Shown one piece after another: positions 16,586 to 24,351 of a DNA stretch of 39,866 nt. The notes under the pieces were generated by a model that ran no database searches, was not told the origin of the DNA, and saw only the letters and a program-made list of their open reading frames with translations. The DNA comes from Candidatus Rokuibacteriota bacterium. GTDB lineage: Bacteria > Methylomirabilota > Methylomirabilia > Rokubacteriales > CSP1-6. The translations under genes were made by a program, and so were the position numbers. The DNA is taken from the NCBI GenBank assembly GCA_003220495.1, contig QHSP01000068.1, positions 7,723 through 47,588 of the forward strand, written 5' to 3'. Numbering within the stretch: the first letter of the stretch is position 1; every line of letters begins with the position of its first letter.

Positions 16586-17359
16586 TTACGCCTTGGTGTT
16601 CTGACGGACGAACGCCTGCACGCGCCGCCAGGCGTCGGCCGAAGCCTCCGCGAACTCCGTCTGCTTGCGATCGAAGAAGCTGTGCGGCGCTCCCGGATAG
16701 ACGGTCGAATCGTGCTTGATGCCGGCCTTCCGGCACGCGGCGTCGAACTCGTCGACGGTCGTTTGCGGGATTCCCTGGTCGGCGCCGCCGAAGAGGGAAA
16801 GCACGCCGCACTTGTATCGCGGAACCGCGTCGATCGGCCTGGGCCGATCCGGCCAGCGGCTGAGCCCGAGCGGCCAGCCGTAGAAGCCGATCACGCCCGC
16901 GTAGCCGAGGTCGCTCGCCGCCTGGAGATACGACAGCGCCCCGCCGAAGCAGAAGCCGACCGAGAAGACCGAGCGGGCCTCGCCGCCGTCCTTGCCCTTC
17001 AGGTACGCGACGGCCGCCGCGATGTCCGCCTGGAGGGCGTCGGGTTTTGTCTGGGGCACGTGCGACATGAAGTCGAAGCTCTCACCGCGGTCGTCGGAGG
17101 GCGCCGTCCGCGCGAAGAAGTCAATCGCCACGGCGTCCACGCCGACCTCGGCGAAGCGGTCGGCGAGCTCCTTGTAGTACGGATGCAACCCGCGCACGTC
17201 CGGGATGACGACCATCCCGGCTCCCGTCGGCTTGCTCGCGCGAGCCGCGTGGGCCATGACGCGCGTGCCGTCCGACGAGGTGAGGCGAAGATCGCGCGAG
17301 CCGGCGGAGCCGCCGGCGATCGGATGAATCGGGGGACGAGAGTCGTTATCGACGCACAT
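16586..17359 (-). CDS. Dienelactone hydrolase family protein
   Basis: The start at ATG 17359 is fixed by AAGGAGG five bases upstream. The 257-residue protein has the DLH pattern: VVIPDVRGLHPYYKELADRF (with the glutamate that orients the nucleophile), elbow SVGFCFGGAL with Cys137 as nucleophile, FGGADQGIP with Asp194, and GAPHSFFDR with His226. The cysteine nucleophile is diagnostic of this family, which opens dienelactones in aromatic (chlorocatechol) breakdown or hydrolyses related esters and lactones. It fits the aromatic-degradation flavour of the window. A good sigma-70 promoter in the upstream spacer faces the other way, toward the amidohydrolase. Confidence 0.9.
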   Translation of the reverse strand: MCVDNDSRPPIHPIAGGSAGSRDLRLTSSDGTRVMAHAARASKPTGAGMVVIPDVRGLHPYYKELADRFAEVGVDAVAIDFFARTAPSDDRGESFDFMSHVPQTKPDALQADIAAAVAYLKGKDGGEARSVFSVGFCFGGALSYLQAASDLGYAGVIGFYGWPLGLSRWPDRPRPIDAVPRYKCGVLSLFGGADQGIPQTTVDEFDAACRKAGIKHDSTVYPGAPHSFFDRKQTEFAEASADAWRRVQAFVRQNTKA

Positions 17360-17394
17360 ATGGCCTCCTTGCCGCCGGGCGCCGCCCGGACAGC

Positions 17395-17422
17395 TTGACT
17401 GTAACACCCGGCACGATATAGT
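17395..17422 (+). promoter_or_regulatory. Sigma-70 promoter for the amidohydrolase gene
   Basis: TTGACT (17395-17400) is followed after 16 bases by TATAGT (17417-17422), matching the -35/-10 consensus at five of six positions each. Transcription would start near 17429, giving a leader of about 40 nt to the ATG at 17471. This is the clearest housekeeping promoter in the window. Confidence 0.65.
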
Positions 17423-17470
17423 CGCGCCAGCAGCCTGCGGCTCGCGCTACGTCACGCCGGGGAGGACGCG

Positions 17471-18688
17471 ATGAAGGACGGCCTGCGGTTCGTCGATTGC
17501 GACATGCACATCATGGAGCCGGTGGACCTCTTCGACCGCTACCTGGACGCGCGGTTCAAGGACCGCGTCACGCTTCAGGTCGGGGCCGACGGCCGGCCGC
17601 GGCGGGGACCGATCGTCATCGACGGTCTGCCCACGACGCGGGACGCCGAGATGCAGCAATACCGGAAACGCAATCGCCCGGGCGTCACGCACAGCACGCA
17701 GCCGCTGTCCGGCTCGCGGCTCGCCGACACCGGACGGCTCGATTTTGCGATCGATCGCAAGTACAACGCCGAGGCTCAGGTGATGGGCATGGCGATGGAA
17801 GGGGTCGACATCGCGGTGCTGTATCCGACCACCGGCCTCTCGCTCATCGCGCGCGACAATCTGGATCCCCACCTCTCGCTGGCCCTCTGCCAGGCCTACA
17901 ACAACTGGATCCACGAGTTCTGCCAGTACAGCCCGGAGCGGCTGAAGTTCGTCGCGATGTTGCCCGTGCACGACGTGCACCTGGCCTCGCGCGAGCTGGT
18001 TCGGTGCGTACGCGAGCTCGGCGCGGTCGGATCGTTCATCCGGCCCAACCTCGTGAACGGCCACTACTGGCACTCCAACTACTGGGATCCTCTCCTGAGC
18101 CTCCACGAGGAGCTCGACGTGACCTGGGGGTTCCACGAGGGCACGGGCGCCTGGTACTCGTACTTCAACGAGCTCTACGGCGAGAACCGGTTCTACCGCC
18201 ACGTCGCCAGCCACTGGATCGAGATGCAGCAGGCGCTGATCGCGATGATCATCGGGGGCGTGTTCGAGTTCCATCCCAAGCTCCGGGTCGGCTTCCTCGA
18301 GGCCCAGAACTCGTGGGTGCCGGGGCTCCTGTCGCGGATCGAGTGGGACTATCCTCAGTATCGCGACTCGCACGCGCCGTATCTGTCGATGACGCCGCGT
18401 GAGTACTTCCGGCGCAACTGCTGGGCGGCGGTCGAGGGGAGCGAGCCGGAGATCGAAGCCACCGCCGGCCTCATCGGCGCCGATCGGATGTGCATCTCGA
18501 CCGACTATCCGCACTTCGACTCGAACTTCCCCCACGTCTCGACGAATCTCCTGAAGAACGTGCCGCGCGAGATCGCGGCCCAGATCTTCATGGGCGGCGC
18601 GCATCTCTACGCCTTCGCCGAGAGCGATTTCCAGCGGGCCGCTCAGGCGGCGGACCGGCAGCTCGGCGGGATCGCCGCCGGCGGCTGA
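17471..18688 (+). CDS. Amidohydrolase family 2 (ACMSD-like) metal-dependent hydrolase
   Basis: The 405-residue protein starts at ATG 17471 behind GGGGAGG. It has FVDCDMHIMEP at the N-terminus (D-x-H of amidohydrolase_2), LYPTTGLSLIARDN, YNNWIHEFCQYSPERLKFVA, and the late ADRMCISTDYPHFDSNFP with the conserved aspartate. The family includes ACMSD, gamma-resorcylate decarboxylase and related decarboxylases and hydrolases, frequent in aromatic-degrading soil bacteria. The exact reaction cannot be assigned. It is preceded by a good promoter and followed by a long hairpin, so it is probably a single-gene transcript. Confidence 0.88.
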   Translation: MKDGLRFVDCDMHIMEPVDLFDRYLDARFKDRVTLQVGADGRPRRGPIVIDGLPTTRDAEMQQYRKRNRPGVTHSTQPLSGSRLADTGRLDFAIDRKYNAEAQVMGMAMEGVDIAVLYPTTGLSLIARDNLDPHLSLALCQAYNNWIHEFCQYSPERLKFVAMLPVHDVHLASRELVRCVRELGAVGSFIRPNLVNGHYWHSNYWDPLLSLHEELDVTWGFHEGTGAWYSYFNELYGENRFYRHVASHWIEMQQALIAMIIGGVFEFHPKLRVGFLEAQNSWVPGLLSRIEWDYPQYRDSHAPYLSMTPREYFRRNCWAAVEGSEPEIEATAGLIGADRMCISTDYPHFDSNFPHVSTNLLKNVPREIAAQIFMGGAHLYAFAESDFQRAAQAADRQLGGIAAGG

Positions 18689-18695
18689 TCGTTCG

Positions 18696-18737
18696 GCACG
18701 CACCTGGGCGCCTGATCCAGGGCGCCCAAGTGCGTGC
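18696..18737 (+). terminator. Long terminator-like hairpin after the amidohydrolase
   Basis: A 16-bp arm (18696-18711, GCACGCACCTGGGCGC) pairs with 18722-18737 with a single mismatch around a 10-nt loop, eight bases after the amidohydrolase stop. There is no T-run behind it. The possible GTG start of the next gene at 18734 would lie in its right arm, which favours the later ATG for that gene. Confidence 0.6.
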
Positions 18738-18769
18738 GCGTGCGCCATTCCGCCTGTACGCTGGCAGAG

Positions 18770-19240
18770 ATGCTCCGGACCCGGTTCGCGGTCGCGTCGC
18801 TCTGGCTCGCGCTCGTCCTGTTCCTCGGTAGCGCCTATTTCGCGGCCCACGAGACCGGGCGGTTCGTCCTGCCTGTCCTGAAATTCCTGATGCCCGGAGT
18901 GCCCTTCGGTCAGCTCCTCGCGATTCACGTGGCACTGCGCAAGCTCGCCCACGTCGCCGAGTACGCCGTGCTGGCGCTGCTCTGGTACAAGGCGATCTAC
19001 CGCGTCGGCGGTCGGACTCCTCGGGTCTCCGCCTGGGTCGCGCTCTCGATCTGTCTCGTGTGCGCGTTCGCCGACGAAGCGCATCAGTCGGTGCTCGCGT
19101 CGCGAACCGGGAGCGCGCGCGATTTCCTCATCGATGCCTTCGCAGCGACCCTCATGCTCACGATCGCGCGGGGCCGCCAGACCATCGGAGACCGCGGGGG
19201 GCCGCTCGGGGGCGCGATCGCCGCCGAGCCCGCCGACTGA
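18770..19240 (+). CDS. VanZ-like family membrane protein
   Basis: The chosen start, ATG 18770, gives 156 residues; a GTG at 18734 lies in a hairpin arm and adds an arginine-rich stretch. The sequence shows the VanZ pattern: an N-terminal membrane helix (FAVASLWLALVLFLGSAYF), LRKLAHVAEYAVLALLWYKA with the conserved K/H/EY residues, a further helix, ADEAHQSVLASRTGSARDFL (family DExHQxxxPGRxxxxxDxxxN) and a final hydrophobic segment. VanZ raises teicoplanin resistance in enterococci by an unknown route; most homologues have no known role. It converges with the DUF1614 gene. Confidence 0.82.
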   Translation: MLRTRFAVASLWLALVLFLGSAYFAAHETGRFVLPVLKFLMPGVPFGQLLAIHVALRKLAHVAEYAVLALLWYKAIYRVGGRTPRVSAWVALSICLVCAFADEAHQSVLASRTGSARDFLIDAFAATLMLTIARGRQTIGDRGGPLGGAIAAEPAD

Positions 19241-19259
19241 TCCGGGCCGGCGGCCCGGA
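19241..19259. terminator. Bidirectional hairpin between convergent genes
   Basis: TCCGGGCC (19241-19248) and GGCCCGGA (19252-19259) form an 8-bp perfect stem with a 3-nt loop between the converging VanZ-like and DUF1614 genes. No T-run on either side, so termination strength is uncertain. Confidence 0.45.
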
Positions 19260-19270
19260 CCTCGGCTCGA

Positions 19271-19888
19271 TCAGGCGAGCAGACCGGCGAGGATACCGGT
19301 CAGGAAGACCCCGTCAAACGTCCCCGCGCCGCCGATCGATACGACCGGCGCGCCGAGCCGCGCGATCTGACCCAGATTGAGCAGATCGGCGCCGATCAAG
19401 GTGCCCATCGAGCCCGCCACGTAGGCCACCGGCGGCGCCCGCCGGAACGCCAGGAGCAGCGCCACTCCGGCCGCGACGAGTGGCGGCGCGATCATGGGCA
19501 CCGCGATGCCGACGCCGGGAACCAGCTCGGCGAGGCTGTGCACCACCGCGGCGACCACCGCCATGCCGATCAGCATCCGCACGTACATCCGCGTGCGAGC
19601 CAGCAGATACAACGAGACGAGGATCGGGATGAGCGCGCCGCCCACGTTCAGCGCCACGATGGTCGGGCTCGACGCCCGCCCGGCCTCGGTCGCCACGATC
19701 GCGAAGAGCGGGATGTCCACGGCGCTTCCGACGAGCGACAGCATCATCACCGCGAAGGCATAGCGCGGATGGACGCCGACCTTCCGGTACGCGTAGGTCA
19801 GCACCCGCACCTCGACGAGGATGATGAGCAGCACGAAGACGAGCAGGAGAAGCAGGAGCGGGAGAGAGAGCGGCAGGGAGTGAATCAC
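19271..19888 (-). CDS. DUF1614 integral membrane protein
   Basis: The 205-residue product is hydrophobic almost throughout, starting MIHSLPLSLPLLLLLLVFVL and with about seven membrane segments. The C-terminal GSMGTLIGADLLNLG and SIGGAGTFDGVFLTGILAGL are the diagnostic DUF1614 motifs; the conserved GAD, N and D within membrane segments suggest a transport or ion-binding role, which is unproven. It follows the FxLYD-like gene on the same strand and converges with the VanZ-like gene across a hairpin. Confidence 0.85.
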   Translation of the reverse strand: MIHSLPLSLPLLLLLLVFVLLIILVEVRVLTYAYRKVGVHPRYAFAVMMLSLVGSAVDIPLFAIVATEAGRASSPTIVALNVGGALIPILVSLYLLARTRMYVRMLIGMAVVAAVVHSLAELVPGVGIAVPMIAPPLVAAGVALLLAFRRAPPVAYVAGSMGTLIGADLLNLGQIARLGAPVVSIGGAGTFDGVFLTGILAGLLA

Positions 19889-19933
19889 GAGCGCGTCGGG
19901 GCCGGCAGAAGAAGTTTCGTCGAGCGGCGCGGG

Positions 19934-20323
19934 CTACATCCCGCTTCCGCCGCCCTGGCAGGTCCAGTCGAACGAGAGCACTTGAACGCGGTAGCTCGCC
20001 GCCTCGGGGACGGCCGCGCTGAAAAACGCGCGGGACTCCATGGGCACCTCGCCCGGCACCCAGATGGTCGAGCTGCCGACGACAGCGCCCGCGGCGTCGA
20101 CGCGCTGGATCTGCAGGCGAACCCGCTGAGCCGCCTGGCGCGCCCGGTTGTAGAGGTAGCCTTCGACCGCCGGGCCCTTGCGGTTCTGGATCACCTGAAA
20201 CTCGACCTGAAAATAGCGATCCGTGGTCTCCGGAACGTAGAGCGTCTGGGCCCGTCCGGGGGTGAAGCCGGCGAGGACCAGCGCGACGGCGAGCCCGGTG
20301 ATCGCTCGTCGGGCTCGGATCAT
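19934..20323 (-). CDS. Exported protein with FxLYD-like domain
   Basis: The start is ATG 20323, overlapping the stop of the upstream BNR-repeat gene as ATGA, which indicates translational coupling. The 129-residue product has a signal peptide (MIRARRAITGLAVALVLAGF, cleavage near GRAQ). The mature part, about 100 residues, has alternating strand pattern: YFQVEFQVIQNRKGPAVEGY, LYNRARQAAQRVRLQIQRVD, VPGEVPMESRAFFSAAVP. This resembles FxLYD domains, beta-sandwich modules in extracytoplasmic proteins. A single cysteine occurs near the C-terminus (DWTCQGGGSGM). It probably acts outside the cytoplasmic membrane; a binding role is inferred only. Confidence 0.72.
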   Translation of the reverse strand: MIRARRAITGLAVALVLAGFTPGRAQTLYVPETTDRYFQVEFQVIQNRKGPAVEGYLYNRARQAAQRVRLQIQRVDAAGAVVGSSTIWVPGEVPMESRAFFSAAVPEAASYRVQVLSFDWTCQGGGSGM

Positions 20324-21231
20324 CGCAGGGTGAGGCAGGTGACGGGCGGCAATCCCTTGGCCACCAGAGCCCAGGCCTGACCTCCGTCGAGCGACCGGAA
20401 CACACGTCCGTCCTCGGTGCCGCACGCGACAAGACTGCCGGACGCCGCGAGGCAACCCGTGTCGACGTTGTCGCCGAACCAGGTCGGCAGGCCGTCGGCG
20501 CAGCGCTCGAACGCGGCCTCCCCATCGAGCCGCGCACGATAGAGCGCGGCACGGCGCCCGCCTGGACCGGTCGACGCCGATACGAGCACCGTCTCGTTGT
20601 CCGCCGCGACCGCGCGCAGATAGTGCGCGTGCATCCCTTCGGTGATGAATCGCCACGACGCGCCACCGTCGCGGCTCACACCGAATCCGTCAGCCGCCGC
20701 GGCCAGCACGACCTCAGCGCGGGAGGGGTGCGCCAGCACCTGGTGGACGTCGCTCTCGATATCGACCGTCGGCGCCCAGCTTCGGCCGCCGTCGCGCGAG
20801 CGCACGACGCCGCCGACGTGGACGTTGACGTAGATCGCGCCGTCGAGCGCTACGGAGATCGACCGGACATCGGCGGGATCACCCCAGGGTGTGTACCAGG
20901 CCGCGCGACCGTCGATCATCTCGAACGGCTCGACCGATACAGGCTCGCCGTCGGTCAGCCGGACGAGATGCGCCTGCGCCGTTCCGATCAAGAGCCCATC
21001 GGGCGTCGTCGCCAGGCACGTCGCCGCGTGTCCTTCGATCGTCGCGCGCCGCCTCCAGACGGAGTCGGCGCCCTCCCAGAGCGCCCGGCCGTCCACGATG
21101 GCCCAGTCGCGCGCGCCGTCGCCCGCGAGCGCGGTCAGGGACTTGCCGGCAAATGCCTCTACGGAGAACACCCGATCGCCGTCGAGCTCCCAGAGGCCTT
21201 CGCGCGTGCCAACACGGATCCGCGGCGTCAT
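20320..21231 (-). CDS. BNR/sialidase-fold repeat protein
   Basis: The 303-residue protein starts at ATG 21231 and contains repeated beta-propeller blades with Asp-boxes: SRDGGRSW, SRDGGASW and SLDGGQAW (pattern S-x-D-x-G-x-S/A-W). These are typical of BNR-repeat proteins related to photosystem-stability factors, VPS10 and sialidases. The catalytic arginine triad of true sialidases is not evident, so enzymatic sialidase activity is unlikely. No signal peptide is seen, so it is probably cytoplasmic. It overlaps the downstream FxLYD-like gene by four bases. Confidence 0.82.
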   Translation of the reverse strand: MTPRIRVGTREGLWELDGDRVFSVEAFAGKSLTALAGDGARDWAIVDGRALWEGADSVWRRRATIEGHAATCLATTPDGLLIGTAQAHLVRLTDGEPVSVEPFEMIDGRAAWYTPWGDPADVRSISVALDGAIYVNVHVGGVVRSRDGGRSWAPTVDIESDVHQVLAHPSRAEVVLAAAADGFGVSRDGGASWRFITEGMHAHYLRAVAADNETVLVSASTGPGGRRAALYRARLDGEAAFERCADGLPTWFGDNVDTGCLAASGSLVACGTEDGRVFRSLDGGQAWALVAKGLPPVTCLTLR

Positions 21232-21370
21232 GCGCAGATGATACTCGCTCGCCCGTGGAGATGCGAGGTCTGCCGGACGGGTCTAGACTCGAAAGTAGGA
21301 ACACCCTCGCTTCGAGCTCGGTGACAAAAATCAAGAATCCAACACTTGGCCACTCAAGGAGGGTCATGGA

Positions 21371-21589
21371 ATGATTTCACGGAAGCTGATCTCGAGTGTG
21401 CTCGGTCTCTCGATGCTGAGCCTCGCGGCCACCGGCTGCGGCACCGCGACGGGCGCGGCCGTCGGCGCCGGGAGCGGCGCGGCCGTCGGCGCCGGCACCG
21501 GGTACGGAGCCGGCAAGGGCGCGTTGATCGGTCTGGGCGTCGGGGCGGCCGCCGGCGCGATCTACGACATCACCAAGCACAACAAATAG
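21371..21589 (+). CDS. Glycine-zipper lipoprotein, YMGG-like
   Basis: The 72-residue product starts at ATG 21371 behind AGGAGGG. MISRKLISSVLGLSMLSLAA then TGCG is a lipoprotein signal with an ATGC lipobox. The mature protein is a glycine-zipper helix pair: GAAVGAGSGAAVGAGTGYGA and ALIGLGVGAAAGAIYD, in which glycines recur every four residues, giving membrane-packing surfaces. It ends ITKHNK. Proteins of this type sit in the outer membrane and are often stress-induced; the function is not established. The next gene encodes another small exported protein, 28 nt downstream. Confidence 0.8.
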   Translation: MISRKLISSVLGLSMLSLAATGCGTATGAAVGAGSGAAVGAGTGYGAGKGALIGLGVGAAAGAIYDITKHNK

Positions 21590-21617
21590 CCCGCACCGCG
21601 GATAAGGGGTGAATACG

Positions 21618-21896
21618 ATGAAGCGCTGGCTCGTGCTCTCTGGTGTGCTCACGACGACCGCCTTGCTGACGACGGGACTCGCGTTCGGTCAGCCGAAGGC
21701 CGACTGCAAGACCCGCGCGCAGACGCCCGAGAAGGTGGAGGGGCAGGTCGTCGCCGTCGATCAAAGCGGCGGCCGCGTCACGATTCGCGAGCAGAACGGC
21801 ACCACTCACGAATTTCAAACCAACCGCGAAACGTTGAAGGACATGAAGCCCGGCGACAAGATCGAGGCGAAGCTTCGCGAAGCGCCGAAGTGCTGA
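21618..21896 (+). CDS. Small exported beta-barrel protein
   Basis: ATG 21618 is preferred to GTG 21609 because AAGGGG lies at a suitable distance. The 92-residue product has a signal peptide (MKRWLVLSGVLTTTALLTTG, then LAFGQP). The mature part is short and strand-rich: VEGQVVAVDQSGGRVTIREQ, HEFQTNRETLKDMKPGDKIE, ending KLREAPKC, which suggests an OB/SH3-like small barrel as in DUF5666 or CusF-like periplasmic proteins. Two cysteines (ADCK near the start and the C-terminal C) could form a disulfide. It follows the glycine-zipper lipoprotein gene and probably shares its transcript. Confidence 0.72.
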   Translation: MKRWLVLSGVLTTTALLTTGLAFGQPKADCKTRAQTPEKVEGQVVAVDQSGGRVTIREQNGTTHEFQTNRETLKDMKPGDKIEAKLREAPKC

Positions 21897-21909
21897 AGTA
21901 GTGCGCGCG

Positions 21910-21950
21910 GCAGGCCGTCGCGGGGCTGGGGCCCCGCCGGCCGAGGCGCG
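21910..21950 (+). repeat. Dispersed hairpin repeat, solo copy
   Basis: This 41-bp core (GCAGGCCGTCGCGGGGC, then TGGGGCCCCGCCGG, then CCGAGGCGCG) is identical to two copies at 31181-31221 and 31243-31283. It folds as GGCCG-(TC)-GCGGGGC, loop TGGG, GCCCCGC-CGGCC. GCAGTTCGCG, which flanks the 31-kb copies, also occurs here at 21967-21976. It sits between the small exported protein and the amidase genes. Confidence 0.8.
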
Positions 21951-21994
21951 CATGTGTGCGCATGTCGCAGTTCGCGTGAGCTAGAATCGCCCGC

Positions 21995-23482
21995 GTGGCA
22001 GCGACGCCTGACGGCGATCCGTGCGGGGCGACGATCAGAGAGCTCCAGACGGCCATGCAGGAAGGCCGGCTGACGGCTCTTCGTCTGACCGAGCGGTTCC
22101 TGGAGCGCGTCGAGGCCTACGACCGCAGCGGCCCGCGGCTCAACGCCGTGCTCGAGGTAAATCCGGAGCTGCGTGAGATCGCCGAAGCGCTCGACCGCGA
22201 GCGCGCCTCGAGCGGGAGCCGCGGACCGCTGCACGGTATCCCGATCCTCCTGAAGGACAACATCGCCACGGCCGATCGCCTGCACACCAGCGCCGGCTCG
22301 CTGGCCCTCAAGGACTGCGTCGCGCCTCGCGACGCCTTCCTCGTGACGAAGCTTCGCGAGGCCGGCGCGGTGATCCTGGGCAAGGCGAACATGACCGAGT
22401 GGGCGAACTTCTTGACCACCAACATGCCCGCCGGCTACAGCTCCCGCGGCGGCCAGGTGAAGAATCCGTACGGGGAGAGCCTCAGCCCCGGCGGATCGAG
22501 CAGCGGCTCCGCTGTTGCGGTCGCCGCCGATCTGTGCACCGTTGCCGTAGGCACCGAGACGTCCGGCTCGATCCTGAGCCCGGCCAACTGGAACTCAATC
22601 GTCGGCGTGAAGCCGACTCTCGGTCTGATCTCTCGATCCGGCATCGTTCCGATCGCGGCCAGCCAGGACACCGCCGGGCCGTTCGGCCGGACCGTGGCCG
22701 ACGCCGCCATCCTCCTGGGCGCGATGGCGGGCGTCGATCCCGCCGATCGCGCCACGCGCGCGAGCCGCCGCCACGCGCGCCGCGACTACACGGAGTCTCT
22801 GTCGCCCCGAGGGCTCGAGCGCGTCCGGGTCGGAGTGCCGCGCGCGGTCTTCTTCGAACGCCTGAGCCCCGCCGAGGCGCCCGTGATCGACATCGCCCTC
22901 CGTGCCCTCGCCGGTGTCGGCGCAACCCTCGTCGATCCCGCGGACATCGCCACGGCCCGCGAGGTGACCGACTTCCGCTCGGACGTCATGCTCTACGAGT
23001 TCAAGCGTGACCTGAACCGCTACCTCCAAGAGCTCGGCGACGCTTCGCCGATCCGATCGATTCGCGAGCTGATCCGCTTCAACGAAGCCCGGCCGCGCGA
23101 GATGCTGCGCCACGGTCAGGTTCTCCTCCTCGCGGCCCAGTCGACCAGCGGGCTCCGGACGGAGACCTACCGCCGGAGCCGTGCCGAGGATCTCAGACTT
23201 TCGAGAACCGACGGGATTGATCAGGTGATGGCGCGCGAGCGCCTGGACGCTCTGATATTCCCCGGCTGGTCCGGCGCCCCGATCGGCGCCAAGGCCGGCT
23301 ACCCGAGCGTCATCGTGCCGGCCGGCTACACGGCCGAGGGCGTGCCGATCGGGCTCACGTTTCTCGGCCGGGCGTGGAGCGAACCGACACTGCTCCGCCT
23401 GGCCCAGGCCTTCGAGGGCGCGACCCGCCTTCGACGGCCGCCCCCGAGCGTCGCGCCGGGGCTCGCGGCCGCTTCGCTATAA
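21995..23482 (+). CDS. Amidase signature family enzyme
   Basis: The 495-residue protein starts at GTG 21995. It has the amidase signature: [10 protein letters not shown] with the catalytic lysine, and [20 protein letters not shown] followed by [12 protein letters not shown], which carries the cis-serine and nucleophile serine. Thus the Ser-Ser-Lys triad is intact. [20 protein letters not shown] and [15 protein letters not shown] are standard flanking motifs, and the C-terminus ends with [20 protein letters not shown]. Members cleave amides including aryl and acyl amides; Glu/Asp-tRNA amidotransferase is unlikely without gatB/gatC nearby. The substrate is unknown. A TenA-like gene follows 36 nt downstream. 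Confidence 0.9.
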   Translation: MAATPDGDPCGATIRELQTAMQEGRLTALRLTERFLERVEAYDRSGPRLNAVLEVNPELREIAEALDRERASSGSRGPLHGIPILLKDNIATADRLHTSAGSLALKDCVAPRDAFLVTKLREAGAVILGKANMTEWANFLTTNMPAGYSSRGGQVKNPYGESLSPGGSSSGSAVAVAADLCTVAVGTETSGSILSPANWNSIVGVKPTLGLISRSGIVPIAASQDTAGPFGRTVADAAILLGAMAGVDPADRATRASRRHARRDYTESLSPRGLERVRVGVPRAVFFERLSPAEAPVIDIALRALAGVGATLVDPADIATAREVTDFRSDVMLYEFKRDLNRYLQELGDASPIRSIRELIRFNEARPREMLRHGQVLLLAAQSTSGLRTETYRRSRAEDLRLSRTDGIDQVMARERLDALIFPGWSGAPIGAKAGYPSVIVPAGYTAEGVPIGLTFLGRAWSEPTLLRLAQAFEGATRLRRPPPSVAPGLAAASL

Positions 23483-23518
23483 TCCGAGCCAGCCGATTCC
23501 GGGTTGGGAGGGAGCGCC

Positions 23519-24217
23519 ATGACGACCGAAGAATGGTTCGACTCGCTGACCGCCGAGCTCCTCGCGCAGAATCCGTTCCGGCGCTCCGAGTATTTCAAGC
23601 GCTTCGCCTCCGGCTCCCTGAGCCGCGAGCAGGTGTGGGGACACATCGCCCAGCACTATCTGCTGATCGCCTGGTTTCCGCGGATCTTCAGCGGCATTCA
23701 CACGCGCTGCGAGGATTTCGAGGTTCGCAAGGACTGCGCGCGCCACCTTCTGGTCGAGGACCTCGGCTTCCTGAGCGGTCAGGTCGGCGCGACCCCCGAT
23801 CACGACGAGCTCTTCCGTCGGATCGGCGACGACCTGGGCTACGCGCGGGACGCGTACGATCGTATCGTCGCCGTACCCGAGATGGCGGCGATCGTGAGCT
23901 TCTTCCGGGAGCTGGCCTACGAGCGGCCGTGGAGCGCCGCGCTGTGCGCGACGTCGCTCCTGGAGGAGGAAGTGGTCGAGATCGCCCGGACGGTCGGACG
24001 GGCGCTCGTGGAGCACTACGGAATCCGCCCGGAGTGGGGCGGCCAGAACTACGCCGTGCACGAAGCGGTCGAGCAAGAAGAATCGGGCGAGACGAAGAAG
24101 ACGATCCTCAAGCATCTCCGCACTCCCGACGGTCGCCGGGCCGCGGAGGACGCGATGCGCGAGATGCACCGCCTGCTGCACGTCTACGCCGAGAGCCTGG
24201 CGCGCCGACATCTCTGA
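23519..24217 (+). CDS. TenA/CADD-like helical protein of the heme-oxygenase-like oxidase (HDO) superfamily
   Basis: The start is ATG 23519 behind GGGAGGGAG; an upstream GTG at 23504 is less likely. The 232-residue protein is all helical and contains a ligand set like that of HDO proteins: RHLLVEDLG (Glu80), ATPDHDELF (His95), LLEEEVVEIA (Glu149-151) and NYAVHEAVEQEE (His181 with nearby acids). HDO proteins such as CADD and UndA use a di-iron centre to oxidise their substrates, whereas TenA hydrolyses thiamine-related amino-pyrimidines and PqqC needs no metal. The exact role is open. No thiamine or PQQ genes are nearby. Confidence 0.72.
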   Translation: MTTEEWFDSLTAELLAQNPFRRSEYFKRFASGSLSREQVWGHIAQHYLLIAWFPRIFSGIHTRCEDFEVRKDCARHLLVEDLGFLSGQVGATPDHDELFRRIGDDLGYARDAYDRIVAVPEMAAIVSFFRELAYERPWSAALCATSLLEEEVVEIARTVGRALVEHYGIRPEWGGQNYAVHEAVEQEESGETKKTILKHLRTPDGRRAAEDAMREMHRLLHVYAESLARRHL

Positions 24218-24244
24218 TTCCTGTCGTGTCTGATCCCTGTCGTG
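24215..24244. repeat. Short tandem duplication at the stop of the TenA-like gene
   Basis: TGATTCCTGTCGTG (24215-24228) is repeated as TGATCCCTGTCGTG at 24231-24244, a 16-bp step with one mismatch. The first copy starts with the stop codon of the TenA-like gene. It looks like a slippage product with no clear function. Confidence 0.4.
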
Positions 24245-24351
24245 CGGCGCCCGGTCCACGTCTCGTTGCGCGCTCGGCGGTCCGGAGAGACCATAGAAAG
24301 GTGGCGGGGCGCGCGGGAGCCGAGGCGCGCCTCGAGATCAAGGAGGCGCCC

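Noticed and set aside
17447-19084. 545-codon minus-strand frame
   Set aside because: Antisense to the ACMSD-like amidohydrolase, which has clear motifs, promoter and ribosome site on the other strand.
23478-23483. Perfect TATAAT before the TenA-like gene
   Set aside because: It overlaps the amidase stop codon and has no -35 partner at 15-19 bases; the TAA stop contributes half of it.
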